A stretch of DNA of 64,000 nt from Argyresthia goedartella (GCA_949825045.1 OX463806.1:47826208-47890207), one strand, 5' to 3'. Positions 1 through 10,185 are shown, numbered from the stretch's first letter. Translations and numbers: made by a program. The notes: generated by a model not told the origin, from the sequence alone.

Positions 1-115
1 CCACACTAGGATACCAGAATCCGCTCTCACAAACATCCGAGACTGAGGACTTTTTCTTCCTCCTCGGCCGCGATTCGAACCCGGGGCTTGGGAGGCAGAA
101 CCTCAACGCTGCAGA
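1..115 (-). mobile_element. tRNA-derived SINE, 3' end cut by window edge
   Basis: Read on the minus strand, the sequence has a Pol III B-box-like GGTTCGAATCG (about 70-80), an A-box-like GTTCTGCC segment upstream, an A-rich spacer and then the body motif CTGG-TATCCTAGTGTGG. The same head and body recur at 33.6, 34.0 and 50.4 kb, so this is a dispersed SINE and not a tRNA gene. The 3' end lies beyond base 1. Confidence 0.65.
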
Positions 116-339
116 GGTCTTCACTGAGTTCAAATCAAAAATCCATGTAAGATCACAACTTGACTCAAAAAATGTCCCCGCGTTCGATTTCCCAGCGCGG
201 TGTTTCCGTTCAGAAAATTGACTAAACAACATTCCAGAGTCGCACCGGAAGCGCCCCTCCGGCTTCCGCCGAAGTATTTCAGTATTTTCGAATTTTGCTC
301 TGCTTGGACCCTGGCTCAGATTACGGTCCAGGCGGGTTA

Positions 340-430
340 CCACAACCTTTTTAGGGTTCCGTGCCCGAAGGGTCCAAACGGAGCCCCATTGCTGTCAATC
401 ATGTATCCATCCGTCCGTCCGTCGTCTCTC
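340..430 (+). repeat. Lepidopteran dispersed repeat fragment (GGGTTCCGT / GTCCGTCCGTC type)
   Basis: It contains TTTAGGGTTCCGTGCCC followed by a short spacer and ATCCGTCCGTCCGTCG. The same order of motifs, with CACAGAT-ATG and TCTGTTGC downstream, is seen at 47.9 and 40.8 kb and inverted at 20.9, 30.9 and 53.6 kb. I recognise it as a very abundant lepidopteran repeat; its class is not decided by this sequence. Confidence 0.6.
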
Positions 431-513
431 ACACAGGTCTTACCATGAACATGAACTAAGTTTGTGGGTTATACAGTCAAACTGTTGAAGCTACAGTCTT
501 CAAATTTTCATAG

Positions 514-954
514 TTATACTGTTGTTGACCCAAAGCCATGCGGCATGGTCCGTCTTGTAGATCCAGCACTTGACTTTAGTCTGAGGCTGCCTGAGCGTAA
601 CGAGTGGAAGCGCTCTGGGGTGTCTCTCTGCCAGTGGTAGATACATTCTGCCATGGACACGAACTTTGTACGAGAGAGTTCTAGTGGGGGCGAGAACGGT
701 CTTCTGTACTTTTCACTGAAGTCTTGACGTTCATCACACTGGGCCGCCGCTAACCTCATTAGGTCAAGTCGCATATCGTTAATGTCGCTCATGGACAGTG
801 ACTTCCTTATGCCATTATTCTCGAACGAGCACTCATATTCAAAACTAGAAGGCTGGTAAGGTGTAAGTCGCTCGTCCTTTACGGGGTATTTGGCGTTTGG
901 TGTAGATGTTGGCATGACATCTCCACAAAAGTTGGTCACGTAGTTTTTCGCCAT
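514..954 (-). CDS. uncharacterised 146-aa reading frame, possible host exon
   Basis: An uninterrupted 146-codon frame starts at an ATG (952-954), about 50 bases downstream of a TATA-like TTTATAATTAA on the same strand. The protein is hydrophilic, without signal peptide or membrane segment. It is more GC-rich and less repetitive than its surroundings, and no transposon motif is present, which favours a host gene. The segment SMAECIYHWQRDTPERFHS near residues 97-115 faintly recalls the central part of TPX2-type spindle proteins (basic-TPxRFH pattern), but this is a memory-based resemblance, not an assignment. It could also be a first exon whose splice donor lies before the stop; no strong GTRAGT is seen. 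Nothing upstream or downstream supports an operon or neighbour. It remains possible that it is a chance frame. Confidence 0.45.
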   Translation of the reverse strand: MAKNYVTNFCGDVMPTSTPNAKYPVKDERLTPYQPSSFEYECSFENNGIRKSLSMSDINDMRLDLMRLAAAQCDERQDFSEKYRRPFSPPLELSRTKFVSMAECIYHWQRDTPERFHSLRSGSLRLKSSAGSTRRTMPHGFGSTTV

Positions 955-1668
955 TACTTAGGTCATCTATTCTCTTCACAGCAAATTAATTATAAATCCA
1001 CGCACTGAGCTCAAATGAATAGATCAATCAAAGGAAATGTTTCATTCGTTACTAGCCGGTCAGAATATCTGTGCACCTCGCTGGAATGCGGCGCCTCTCC
1101 CGCTTCCCATGTCACCTCTCCGCGCACTCCCCGGTGCGACAGTGTGCGACAGTACGGTTAGTATGCGAATGGTCAAAAATATTTTTAAATGTTTTTAAGG
1201 GGGGCTTCCATACAGGCAAAGGGGGCGCGATAAAACAATATGACCCACCCCATCGCGTGGGATATCGTGGTTTGAGTTGCTTGAGTAGATAATATTGTAT
1301 TTTTTGTTTTAAAAAGATTGGCGAACAAAGGAATGAGAATCCACCAAAGACAGCATTTTATTTCAAAATGTTGTACCGAAGAAAGTTTTAACTTCCCAAT
1401 GACTCTAATTTAACTTCACATTCCCTATGACCTTAAAATTTGGTGTTAATATTTATTATTACGTATATTTTACTGAAAACACCAATATATTGATAAATCA
1501 CTTTTTTTCTTCAGAATTTCTTTATTTTTAGGCTTATAGTCTACATTAGTTACGCAACCCAAATGTGCGAAGCCCGACACTCACTTGGCCGGTTTTATAA
1601 GTAATTGGGATTCGTTTCAAAACAAGAATATCACCATGACAACCAGTTCCATCCCAACACGCCTTCAT

Positions 1669-1920
1669 CATCATCATCATCATCAGCCTCCCAGGGGAGC
1701 CACTGATGGGTATACGCCTCCGCATAAACACGCCATTCATCATGGTCCTGCGCAACCCGCGTCCGTGGCATGCCCGCCACCCTCGCCAGATCGTCGGACC
1801 ATCAGGCAGATGGTCTGCCGACCGATCTTTGGCCTCCTCTTGGCCACCACTCTGGCGCCGATCTGGTCCTTCTTCGGTCTTCTCGCCTTGTCAAGTGTCC
1901 TGCCCACTTCCACAACACGC
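1669..1920 (-). mobile_element. RTE-like LINE, 3'-terminal fragment
   Basis: Translation of the minus strand in one frame gives a C-terminal signature of lepidopteran RTE-type reverse transcriptases: PEWWPRGGQRSVGRPSA, then WSDDLARVAG, RVAQDHDEWR and EAYTHQW, with one in-frame stop. It ends in a (GAT)n run (plus-strand CATCATCAT at 1669-1688), which is the usual simple-repeat tail of RTE elements. The same signature is found at 28.5 kb (-) and 43.5 kb (+). Only the last ~80 codons are present, so it is 5'-truncated and dead. Confidence 0.75.
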
Positions 1921-2029
1921 CATAATTTAATATACCTAATACCAATAATCAGCATAAGTCGTTGTACACGTGGTAACCCCCCAGCTCAGCCGTTCTCGGG
2001 TGATACCACCAACATCTATAAATGGTAGG

Positions 2030-2660
2030 TTGAAATAGATATTTATCCTTTAGTACGGAAGAAGGTGATTTTCGACGAGTGGAATTTTTATTCACGAGCG
2101 AAAGAATAAGACGACAAGAATAGGAAACCATTTTATGCACTTGTATCGTACATTGCGGGAGGAAATAAAAAACATAACAAAAAGTAAACAAGAAATTTGT
2201 AAGATGGCGAGCTATTTTAAATACTTGCGCGCTCAACATAGTCCGCGCCACCACCCATGTCCTGCGAAGGAAAGTGGAACTAAATACGTAAATATCACTG
2301 GCGAGACGACACGGTGGCGCCGCGCTTATCGGACTTGAGCGGTGGCGGGGCCTCTACGACTGCGCATGCGCAAATAGCTGCCACTTGTCGCGTAGCAAAA
2401 AGGCATTAGCTAAATATACGTTCGGCCAAAAATATTTAAAGTTAATTAATTGATCAAAATCTAAACCCTGATTGAGCAATATAAGAAGTAAACTGACAAC
2501 GTCAAACAAGAAATAATGTTACCATCTACAGTTTGATAGTGATGTTCTGATTCATTCTAAATACAATGGAAAACTGGTTAATATGTTACAATAAGTATTA
2601 TTGAGTATTATTTTACAATAAGGAATTGATAAAATATTTTACAAATTAATTACTGGTTTG
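2030..2660. other. no gene seen; contains a short CpG-rich patch
   Basis: No plausible coding frame or recognised repeat. Bases 2275-2400 are CpG-rich compared with the flanks and hold a CTGCGCATGCGCAAA palindrome (NRF1/Ewg-type site) and, upstream at 2200, an AAGATGGCG word. These resemble housekeeping promoter motifs, but no transcript can be shown. Confidence 0.4.
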
Positions 2661-4087
2661 GGTGTAAAAACAATCATTTTGATTTTCTTAAAAATATTCC
2701 CATGGGGGGCAGTAATTACGTCATATTTTTTGTGTGTGGTATCAAATGAAAGGGCTTCATGAGCCGGTTCTGCAAATCAACAACGCTATTACCTTTCGAA
2801 CACCTGTTTCCAAATATCCAAGAAATATTTTCAAAACATATCAAGTGCGGGCTCCCCCAGGTAGGAGACGGCTTAGTAATTTTTTGTAACACATATGCCA
2901 AATGTCTCATATTATATTCATTTCTAATTAAAAAAGCGAATTCAAAAATATCAAGAATTACTATTTATTTTTATTTATTAAAAAGTTTGAGCCTCAAAAT
3001 ATTTTGAAACTTATCCAACTGTAAACTTTTCAAAATTGAAAGTGGAAATGTAATGTCTTCCCCTTCGTCTTCTGTGTAACTTTGGCTGCAAATAAGAGAG
3101 CCGTGTGAATAAACAAAATCTCGTAACTAATCAGAGGCCAAAAAAGACAATAGCGCACCTAGTATTGTGACAAATCCCCATGGCAAATTTTGCAGGCCAG
3201 GGTATAAGGAAGGTTGTTTTTCCTGCATGACCATCGGTTGGACTGGCATCCAGACTGACATCCACACCTACCCAACTCCTTGGCTGCTTCCCATATCCAG
3301 TGTAGCTGTGTCCAGTTAGGCTTAAGAGTTAGTCTCATTCAGTCTCTTCCACCCCCACTGCTCCGGCGCAGGACGGATGGCTCTGGCTACGTCACTTTCA
3401 AGTACACGGCCCCATCTTTCTCCGGCCTGAAAAAAAAAACGTAGCCCTTTAATGTCCCCACCGGAGGGGCACAGGCTTTTACCCGGATACGAGTAAGATT
3501 AAGCCATACTCCACCACGCTGGCTCAGTGCGGGTTGATGAAGGGGTTTTACGACCACCACCACGTAGCGATAGAAGCCGGGGCCTACAGCTTAAGGTGTC
3601 ATCCGAAACACTGAACGTCCGATAATGTACTAGATAAATTAATTATGTGATCGGTACATGGTCAAACCTTACAACAAACATTACAAACAAAAACCACAGA
3701 ATTCTTTGAATCCTTGATCTTGCAGCCACAGACATCTTGCGGACAGCCTTCGGACGTAATGCGCGGCGCGGAAGCGTGAGCTAACATAGATAATACCATA
3801 AAACACAATAATAATACTTTATAGTACAGTTCGATAAGTTTTTAAAAATTCTGAATCTCAAACGAGACATTTGGCGTATGTTTTACTTATATTGACTAAG
3901 CCATCTCCTACCTGGAACAGCCCAAACAAGGTCGAAAGATAATGGTGTAGTATTCAGCACCGGCTCATAAAACCCGATATATACGACAGGTTTCTGAAAA
4001 AATATATTCAAATCCCATACAAAAAATGTATGACGTCGTTACTGCCCCCCCATGGATATATTTTTAAGAACGATGATTGTTTTAACC
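2661..4087. mobile_element. 1.4-kb element bounded by long inverted repeats (foldback/MITE-like)
   Basis: Bases 2661-3025 and 3825-4087 are inverted copies of each other. Matching landmarks, outermost first, are AAAACAATCAT, CTTAAAAATAT, CCATGGGGGGCAGTAA, ACGTCATA, TAGGAGA-GGCTTAGT, CGCCAAATGTCTC (left CCAAATGTCTC) and CTTATC-AACTGTA. The left arm has an extra ~60 bases. No transposase is encoded. The interior carries a separate LINE-derived repeat (3160-3640). A single-armed relative lies at 52.6-52.8 kb. The exact ends and a target duplication could not be fixed, so the element class is unknown. Confidence 0.6.
3160..3640 (+). repeat. dispersed repeat related to 23.2 and 54.6 kb, with internal A-run
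   Basis: From 3440 the motifs CCCCACCGGAGGGGCAC, CACCACGCTGGC, CAGTGCGGGTTGATG, GCCGGGGCCTACAGCTTAA and GTGTCATCCGAAAC follow the order of a repeat very common in Lepidoptera, also present at 23160-23400, 54610-54720 and 59930-60010. Upstream (3160-3430) is unrelated-looking moderately GC-rich sequence ending in a run of ten A's, which may be the 3' tail of another retroelement. Confidence 0.55.
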
Positions 4088-4189
4088 TAAAGTACCCGTA
4101 TGGCTATCCTGAACATCGATTTGCGGTTTTTTTTACCATAACCCACTTAATCTTGACGATCAATTTAATTAATATTTGGTTGAAAACCC

Positions 4190-4245
4190 ACCCGAGTTTA
4201 AACCCGTCGGGTTAAAACCCATCGGGTTAAAACCCATCGGGTCTT
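4190..4245. repeat. short tandem repeat with palindromic unit
   Basis: Three imperfect copies of an 18-base unit, GGGTTAAAACCCATC with variants GTCGGG and ATCGGG. Each unit contains the palindrome GGGTTAAAACCC. Confidence 0.8.
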
Positions 4246-4740
4246 TCGACCTGGCATTTCGGTACCTGCTTCAGTTTTAGTTTTTTTACCAATAGTTTAA
4301 GTTAATGTTTTTTATATTTCTATTACCAAAACCCACATTAACTAATAATAAACCCACTTTCCTTTAAATCGTTTTGTTTTTCAATTTCTTGTCCTTTGTT
4401 GATCTTTGAGGGCTAACTAACCCTGTCAAATATCACTGTGGTCAAGTTCTAAAGTCATTCCAAAAGCGACTTTATTCCGCCTACGCACAACTTAAAGACG
4501 AACTTATAGAGTATAGAGAATAAAAAGTGAAAAACATGTCATCCCTTTTCCAATATGGGCCACAGAGCCACAGCTATGTCCAATTATTAGGTTGAATTTT
4601 ATGGTTTTAGACGGTAATATCCCGCAGAGTTGTTCCTTTGTTCGCCCTCCACTTAACAAGCAAAAAGCGGTTTCATGAGTATCCTAGAACCAATTTTCAG
4701 CATCCTTCTAATGAACTCATAAGCGCAAGCTCTTAGCCAG

Positions 4741-5153
4741 GAAAGCGGCCCACTGTACTAGTGTATTCTGTCTGGGAACGCCTTGATTGTACTCTCCTTG
4801 AAAGCGGCCCACTTTACTAGTGTATTCTGTCTGAGAACGCCTTGATTGTACTCTCCTTGAAAGCGGCCCACTTTACTAGTGTATTCTGTCTGAGAACGCC
4901 TTGATTGTACTCTCCTTGAAAGCGGCCCACTTTACTAGTGTATTCTGTCTGAGAACGCCTTGATTGTACTCTCCTTGAAAGCGGCCCACTTTACTAGTGT
5001 ATTCTGTCTGAGAACGCCTTGATTGTACTCTCCTTGAAAGCGGCCCACTTTACTAGTGTATTCTGTCTGAGAACGCCTTGATTGTACTCTCCTTGAAAGC
5101 GGCCCACTTTACTAGTGTATTCTGTCTGAGAACGCCTTGATTGTACTTTCCTT
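4741..5153. repeat. 59-bp tandem array, 7 copies
   Basis: Units begin at 4741, 4800, 4859, 4918, 4977, 5036 and 5095, each starting GAAAGCGGCCCAC and containing ACTAGTGTATTCTGTCTG. Only the first unit (CTGTAC, CTGGG) and the end of the last (CTTTCC) differ, so the array is young or homogenised. No open frame runs through it. Confidence 0.95.
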
Positions 5154-5400
5154 GAATTCGACTTACGACTATTACATATACATTACGACTATTACAGTAG
5201 CTTTTCTTTCATTATATAGATTCTAATGACATTCAAAAAGTGTTTAGTTGTTTTGGTGTATTTGATGACATACGCATTCCGCCCGGGGAGGCAGAAATGG
5301 GGCTTGGTTTTTTTAAAGTTTTTAACTTGGTGAATTATGTGTGGTGTTTACGTTCTTTGTTTGTATTTTTTCATCTAATGCCGTATATTCGTATTGTATT

Positions 5401-5469
5401 AAGCTCACTTTTCACTGTGGGATATAATATATGGGTATTATATTACATCCCCTAGTGAAAAGTGAGCTT
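5401..5469. other. 69-base hairpin (near-perfect inverted repeat)
   Basis: The left arm 5401-5423 (AAGCTCACTTTTCACT then GGGAT) pairs with the right arm 5447-5469 with two mismatches in 23. TATAATA/TATTATA pairing continues inside. It stands alone, immediately upstream of the repeat at 5470-5700. Confidence 0.85.
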
Positions 5470-5700
5470 TATTATACTCCTAAATGATGCCCGCAACTTC
5501 ATCTGCTTGCTCCTAGGAAGAATCGTTTACCAAGATAACGTTACCCTCCTTCTATTTCAGTTAGATAAAAAGTATCCTTTATGTTAATCTAGCTCATAAA
5601 CTATCTCTGTGCTAAATATCATTTAAATCCGTTCAGCCGTTTTATCGTGATTTAGGCACAAACATCCAAACATCGCTACTTTCACATTTATTATATAGTA
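5470..5700 (+). repeat. dispersed repeat resembling RTE/SINE 3' region
   Basis: It carries the ordered motifs GATGCCCGCAACTTCATCTG, AACGTTACC, AGATAAAAAGTATCC, ATCTAGCTCAT, CTATCTCTGTGCTAAAT, ATCCGTTCAGCCGTTTTA and ACAAACATCCAAACATCGC, ending in CACATTTATTATATAGTAG. This layout is widespread in lepidopteran genomes. A second copy at 55680-58985 is split by a LINE, and this intact copy shows what the target looked like before insertion. Confidence 0.7.
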
Positions 5701-6760
5701 GTTGGATTGATTATCGGAAGACAGATTTTGTAGTCTCGTAATTTCCGACAACGATCTGTCATGTGATCGAATTAATAATTTGTTGGCTTCCAATGAGGGC
5801 TTTTCAATGACTGCTGTCAGTTGAGTTTCATTAAAAAATACTAGATAGCGCTTCAAGAAGAACAAATGTCATCATCATCATGATACGTTTTAAATCGGTA
5901 TTAATCTGTGATAATCTAAACATCTCTTTGTAGTCTGTGATAAACTTTGTTGCTACTTTTTACTACAGCAGCTGTTGAATCTTGAAGGTTATCGAAGTAT
6001 TTTTACTTTGTTCATTACTTTTACAAACCACAGAACACAATCGTCAACGAAACAAGCAAGCAACGTAACAGAAATCACAGAGAATGTCATGTCAATTTGA
6101 CATAATATGTGACGTCAGCACCGTCTATCGGTAACTTGCGGTACTATATTTTTTTTTAATGACTTATCGAAAAGCCCTTATTCTGACAAGACTATGCCTT
6201 ACAAACATCTGACTCGGCTTAACGCAACATATATTTGTCCTTTTGCAATATTTTTTTTTTGCCGAGGTAAATCACTGCTCTTTCGAGGGTTGTACCCCGT
6301 CCCGTAGTTTGTTGTCTGAAACGTAGTACTTGATGGCGGTATCGGTGTGCAACCGTTTCTATATTTTAGCCTCAGACCAATAGTTTCATCATCATCTTGT
6401 ACAAAGACGACATTCGCAACCCGTCAGGGGAGGAAGAGCTAGTTGAACTTGAAGTCGGTTTTTTTATATTTGTAACTTGGTGATTATAAATGTTCCCAAC
6501 TCTTTTTTTCTGAAGGTCGGTCTTCATGTCTCTTTCTTCAGTCTCGCTTGATGATTTGAACTTTCTTAGCAGTCCAATAAAATACTGAACACTGTCTAGT
6601 TTCTTTGAAAAAGAAAACTAAGTTTATTTGGACAATTATAATAATATATTATATTATATTAATATAAGTTATGCTCATATAAAAGTATTACGCCCGCTAG
6701 TCTGTCACACGGACACATTTTGACCGATGCGTAAAAGGCGGTAAATAAGGACCGTTATTT
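5701..6760. other. no gene or recognised repeat
   Basis: AT-rich sequence with several poly-T runs (6149-6157, 6250-6259) and an AT/TA-rich patch at 6640-6665. No supported feature was found. Confidence 0.4.
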
Positions 6761-6779
6761 AATCACAGTCACTTAGTGT

Positions 6780-7551
6780 TAGTTTTACATATGGTTTTAC
6801 ACAGAACAATAAAATCCTTTACTGCCCTTCAAAAGAAAAAAATATTAAAATTTGCATCAGGACTGGAGTTCAGAGCAGTGGCGTCAAATAATAATAATAA
6901 TACCTTGGACACTATTTACACACATTGATTTAGCCTCAAATACATATGGAGCGATGAATGGAAATTTGAGGTGAATGTTGGCGATGAACGAAAAAAGGTC
7001 ATCATAAATAAAAGTGAGGCCTATCATAAGGACTGCATTAAGCGAAAAGTGAAGTTTCCAGTATCAGTAATGTTATGGCGTTGCATGTCAGCGCAGGGTT
7101 TGGTTTGGGTAGGCTATTTGTCAAGGGTAACGTTAATGCTACAAAGTCCAGGAAATTCCAGGAAAATTTTAAATGAGTATTACCGGCCATTCTCAGTTTG
7201 CAACATCAAGATACCTTAACTGATCAACAATATAGGGCTTCATGTCACACTGTGAGGACAACGAAAGCATCGCTTAATTCTAAGCAAGTTCCTACGATGA
7301 TTTCGACGCCGAGCAGCCCAGACTTGTCTCCTATCGAAACTTTATGGTTGAAGATTAAGAAAAGATTGAAGGAATATCCATCGAGATCAGAAAAAACATT
7401 AAAACAGAAGCTTCAGGCAGTTTGGGATTACATCACCCCTGAAGAGTGTGCAGAGCTGGTGGCGTTAATGCCACTGCGGATAAAAGCAGTTATTAAGAGC
7501 AGAGGAGACACAACTATATGGTTATGGTGGACGAACTCATTTGCTTTTTAG
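6780..7551 (+). pseudogene. degenerate Tc1/mariner-type transposase
   Basis: Fragments of a Tc1-like DDE transposase appear in two frames. The first, from about 6945, contains IWSDEWKFEV, whose D fits the first catalytic aspartate, then KFPVSVMLWRCMSAQG. The second, 7198-7551, contains SPDLSPIETLW, which supplies the third acidic residue (E), and ends in ALMPLRIKAVIKSRGD, a typical Tc1 C terminus. The second aspartate block is corrupted (LTDQQYRASCHT instead of the usual QQDN-PCHT pattern). A further short piece, KKKILKFASGLEFRAVASN at 6829-6887, may be what remains of the N-terminal DNA-binding half. A SINE tail interrupts the frame at 6888-6937. Frameshift, lost catalytic residue and insertion make this a dead copy; no terminal repeats were identified. 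Confidence 0.8.
6888..6937 (-). mobile_element. 5'-truncated SINE tail inserted in the Tc1 remnant
   Basis: On the minus strand it reads GGCTAAATCAATGTGTGTA then AGTGTCCAAGGTATTATT, which matches the 3' end of the full SINE at 62893-63153 including its (ATT)n tail. Only the last ~50 bases are present. Confidence 0.75.
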
Positions 7552-7559
7552 GCAGTTAG

Positions 7560-8125
7560 GAAATTATTGTTTTGTATGTTTATTAATTCAGAAGTTATAC
7601 ATTAGTACATTTCTGAAGACGCCGGGAAAGAAGGGCTTTATCGGCTGATTAGGTATAGACGGCTGACCGTAGGGAGGACGGATAGTGATGCGAAGCCAAC
7701 CCTTTTCACGGCCAGAGGCATATATAGTGTTTTTCTAAAACATATGCAATGAAATAAGAAAATACACCACTCAAAAAACAAAATTAGGTTTAAAAATACT
7801 ACTAATCGTAAGTTCCGTGCGCCCGTTGATGTATTTTGCTTTGAGCATAAAATTAAAAAAATACTTCCCGGCCTAGGCGTGCCATTTTGTATGAAATTCC
7901 TTTAGAGTCCTCTCGAGTTGTTCCGCCCGAAGCGTGATACTTCCAAGCCTGTTATAACGCACGTAACAACGACATTTCATTGCATGTTTGAGAAAAGTAT
8001 ATTTTAGACTGGAATATATGTATTATTCAGATTTTGTTATTTAAATGGGTTATCTTAATTTCAGACCCATAAAAATTCATAATACATTTTACATCAACCA
8101 GTCGAGAATTATTTTAAGAAATAAT
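7560..8125. other. no gene or recognised repeat
   Basis: Mixed-composition sequence between the Tc1 remnant and the LINE 3' end. No supported feature was found. Confidence 0.35.
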
Positions 8126-8299
8126 AAAAATATTTCATATTCATATTCTCTATTGCACAGAAATCTTAATGGCAAGGTAACAAAACATTTTATGAGCAAA
8201 GATGAGTTTATCTGTAAATAGAGATTACTACCAGCAAACCTAGACAGGACAGGAAAAGTTGTGCAACAGGAGAGTCCTAGTACGCAATAATAGTACATT

Positions 8300-8878
8300 A
8301 CTTCAGAGGGAAGAAAGTGACAGTTCCATACCGAGATTATGGCATTTGAGGTATGGAACTGTACTTTATCCTGAGGTATGTATAGTGCTTTTTATTACAC
8401 CTACGAGGAAAATTATAGACATAAATGCATAGATAAATGCTAAATCAATCGAAGTTTTTGCGTAAATGCGCGGGCTTTTCCTTTTTTTATTCGCCCGTTT
8501 CTGGAGTAGGCTAAGATCATAAGGTCATGCAGCCACTTCTTCCGTGATTCCGCGCGTTTTATATACAAAAATAATTTCGTTTTAAATTTTCTGTATGCAC
8601 CAAGGAGGTTGGTAACTGGTAAAAAAAAAAACTGTATGTGGCCAGTAACAATTTACTTGAAATTTAATTAGTAGACAGTTAAAGTCTCTTTGCAGTATGA
8701 CTGCTGACAAATAAAAAAAAAAACCGGGCATGTAATGGAATTTCATACATACTTCCCACCCTTGGGTCGGAAGGGTTTTCATACAAACTTCCATACCTTG
8801 GGATGAAAGGATTTGAAGGGCGGGATAAAGGCGTTTCTTCCCTCTAATTGGTATAATTAGTATGTATTTTCAGAGCAG
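8300..8878. mobile_element. unclassified ~580-base insertion in the LINE 3' UTR
   Basis: Comparison with the related LINE tail at 63150-63200, where CGCAATAAAACTATATACC is continuous, shows extra DNA here between CGCAATAA (8290) and TAAAAAACTATATACC (8876). Inside it AGAGGGAAGAAA (8307) and TTTCTTCCCTCT (about 8833) form a 12-base inverted repeat close to the ends. The exact boundaries and target duplication are uncertain. Confidence 0.5.
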
Positions 8879-9004
8879 GTGTGATAAAAAACTATATACC
8901 TCTAATTATTTACGAAGCTAAAACATAATAATAGGATAAATTATGAATATACGAAATAAAACACAATAGCACATAAATAAAATATATCAAACTACTTATA
9001 TATA

Positions 9005-9387
9005 TGTCACCGTAAGATTTTCAAAAGCGTTAGTTGATAAACTAACGTTTTTTTTCTCGTTCGTTGGTCAACTATCGACAGATAGTAAAATGTAGCGTAC
9101 TGCTTACTGTATGTCACGTAAGTTAATAAACTAACGGTTAAAACCGTTAAATAGTAAACTGATTTAAACTTCAATTGAAAACGAAATACCAGGGCAAACA
9201 CTGCGGTGCAGGGCAAACATTAGGTGAGGACTAGAGTTAGTTTTAATAGTTTTCGTGTTAGGTTGACATGTAAGAACAAAAGAAACGTAAATTCTAAACC
9301 CTGTCGGTCTGGTTCACTAGATGTCGATAGTTGATCAACTAACGCGTTATTTTATCAGGTAACAGTTTTGACTACCTTACGGTGACA
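9005..9387. mobile_element. 383-bp MITE with ~43-base imperfect terminal inverted repeats
   Basis: Both ends begin TGTCACCGTAAG on their own strand. The inverted similarity continues inward through TCAAAA, GTTA, TGATAAA and TAACG for about 43 bases. The element sits inside the LINE 3' UTR, flanked by TATA on each side as a possible target duplication. Internal quasi-palindromes such as CGTTAGTTGATAAACTAACG add secondary structure. It has no coding capacity. The superfamily is not recognised. Confidence 0.75.
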
Positions 9388-10150
9388 TATAGGTACATGT
9401 GTAAAAATACCTACCACGAATGAGAAAGGAAAGGCTCTTTCAAAATTGAGGGACTATCTCTAATAGCGCTGGGAAGTGCGTTCCACAGTCGGATCGCCCT
9501 TAACCTAAACGAGTGTTTGTAAGCGGCAGTGTTATGCCGAGGTTTTGAAAGGAGAGACATCGTGTGGGATCTCCGGTTGCTATCCCTGGGGGAAAGAAAC
9601 TCGAAACGTTCTCTAAGACATGTGGGGTAGCGGGGATTTTGAAAAATATTGAACAGATTAGAGAGAATGTGCATATCACGACGAAGGCGGATCGGAAGCC
9701 ACCCCAAATCCTTGCGATACTGTGAGACATTGGTCATAGTTGCGCAGCCCGAAGACAAACCGAATCCCGATGTTTTGAAGTCGTTCGAGTTTGTCCAGTT
9801 GTTCTTCGTTCGCACTGATCCAGCAAACATCCGCGTAGTCGATTAAATGTAGTAGGAGGGACTGAGCAAGGGTGATTTTAGTCTGCCGCGGCAGGAAGTA
9901 CTGCAATCTCTGTAGGGAGTGAAATGACGCAAAGACTCGCCTGCTGACCTCACAAACATGGGGTGACCAGGACAACAATTTATAAAATACAACCCCAAGA
10001 TCCTTGGCCTTCACTATAAGGTCGACGGGCGAAGAGTACCCAAAATCAAGCAGACCATATGAGATAGCCCATTTCCTGATGTTATCGAAGTATTTCAAGT
10101 ATTTAAAGTATTGATTCAATAGTTGTTGAAACTAATAACAATGGTTTATT

Positions 10151-10185
10151 GTGGCCCCACACTAGGCAAAGCCTGTATCGTGGGT
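10151..10185 (-). mobile_element. SINE-body fragment
   Basis: Minus strand GATACAGGCTTTGCCTAGTG resembles the body of the SINEs at 27.9 and 63.07 kb (GATACAGG, then CCTAGT and TGGGG). Neighbouring sequence to 10420 holds no other recognised feature. Confidence 0.5.

Larger units (their letters stand above)
8130..10119 (-). mobile_element. Jockey-like LINE, C-terminal and 3'-UTR portion, twice interrupted
   Basis: Minus-strand translation from 10119 to 9411 gives the region after the reverse-transcriptase catalytic core: DLGVVFYKLLSWSPHV, VSRRVFASFHSLQRL, LAQSLLLHLIDYADVCW, KLERLQNIGIRFVFGLR, LGWLPIRLRRDMHILS and AIRLWNALPSAIRD. This order is typical of a lepidopteran Jockey-type element. A frameshift lies near 9740-9700. 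The 3' UTR continues to about 8130, where ATTCTCTATTGCAC matches the ends of related copies at 16.3 and 62.8 kb. It is interrupted by a ~580-base insertion (8300-8878) and by a MITE (9005-9387). The palm domain and endonuclease are absent, so it is 5'-truncated. Confidence 0.8.

Noticed and set aside
1585..2028. 147-codon plus-strand frame with a His run
   Set aside because: It is the antisense shadow of an RTE LINE C terminus; the His run comes from the (ATG)n tail of the LINE.
4741..5153. CRISPR array
   Set aside because: Contiguous tandem copies with no unique spacers, in animal DNA.
7198..7551. intact second transposase gene
   Set aside because: It is only the C-terminal third of a frameshifted Tc1 remnant with a corrupted second catalytic site.
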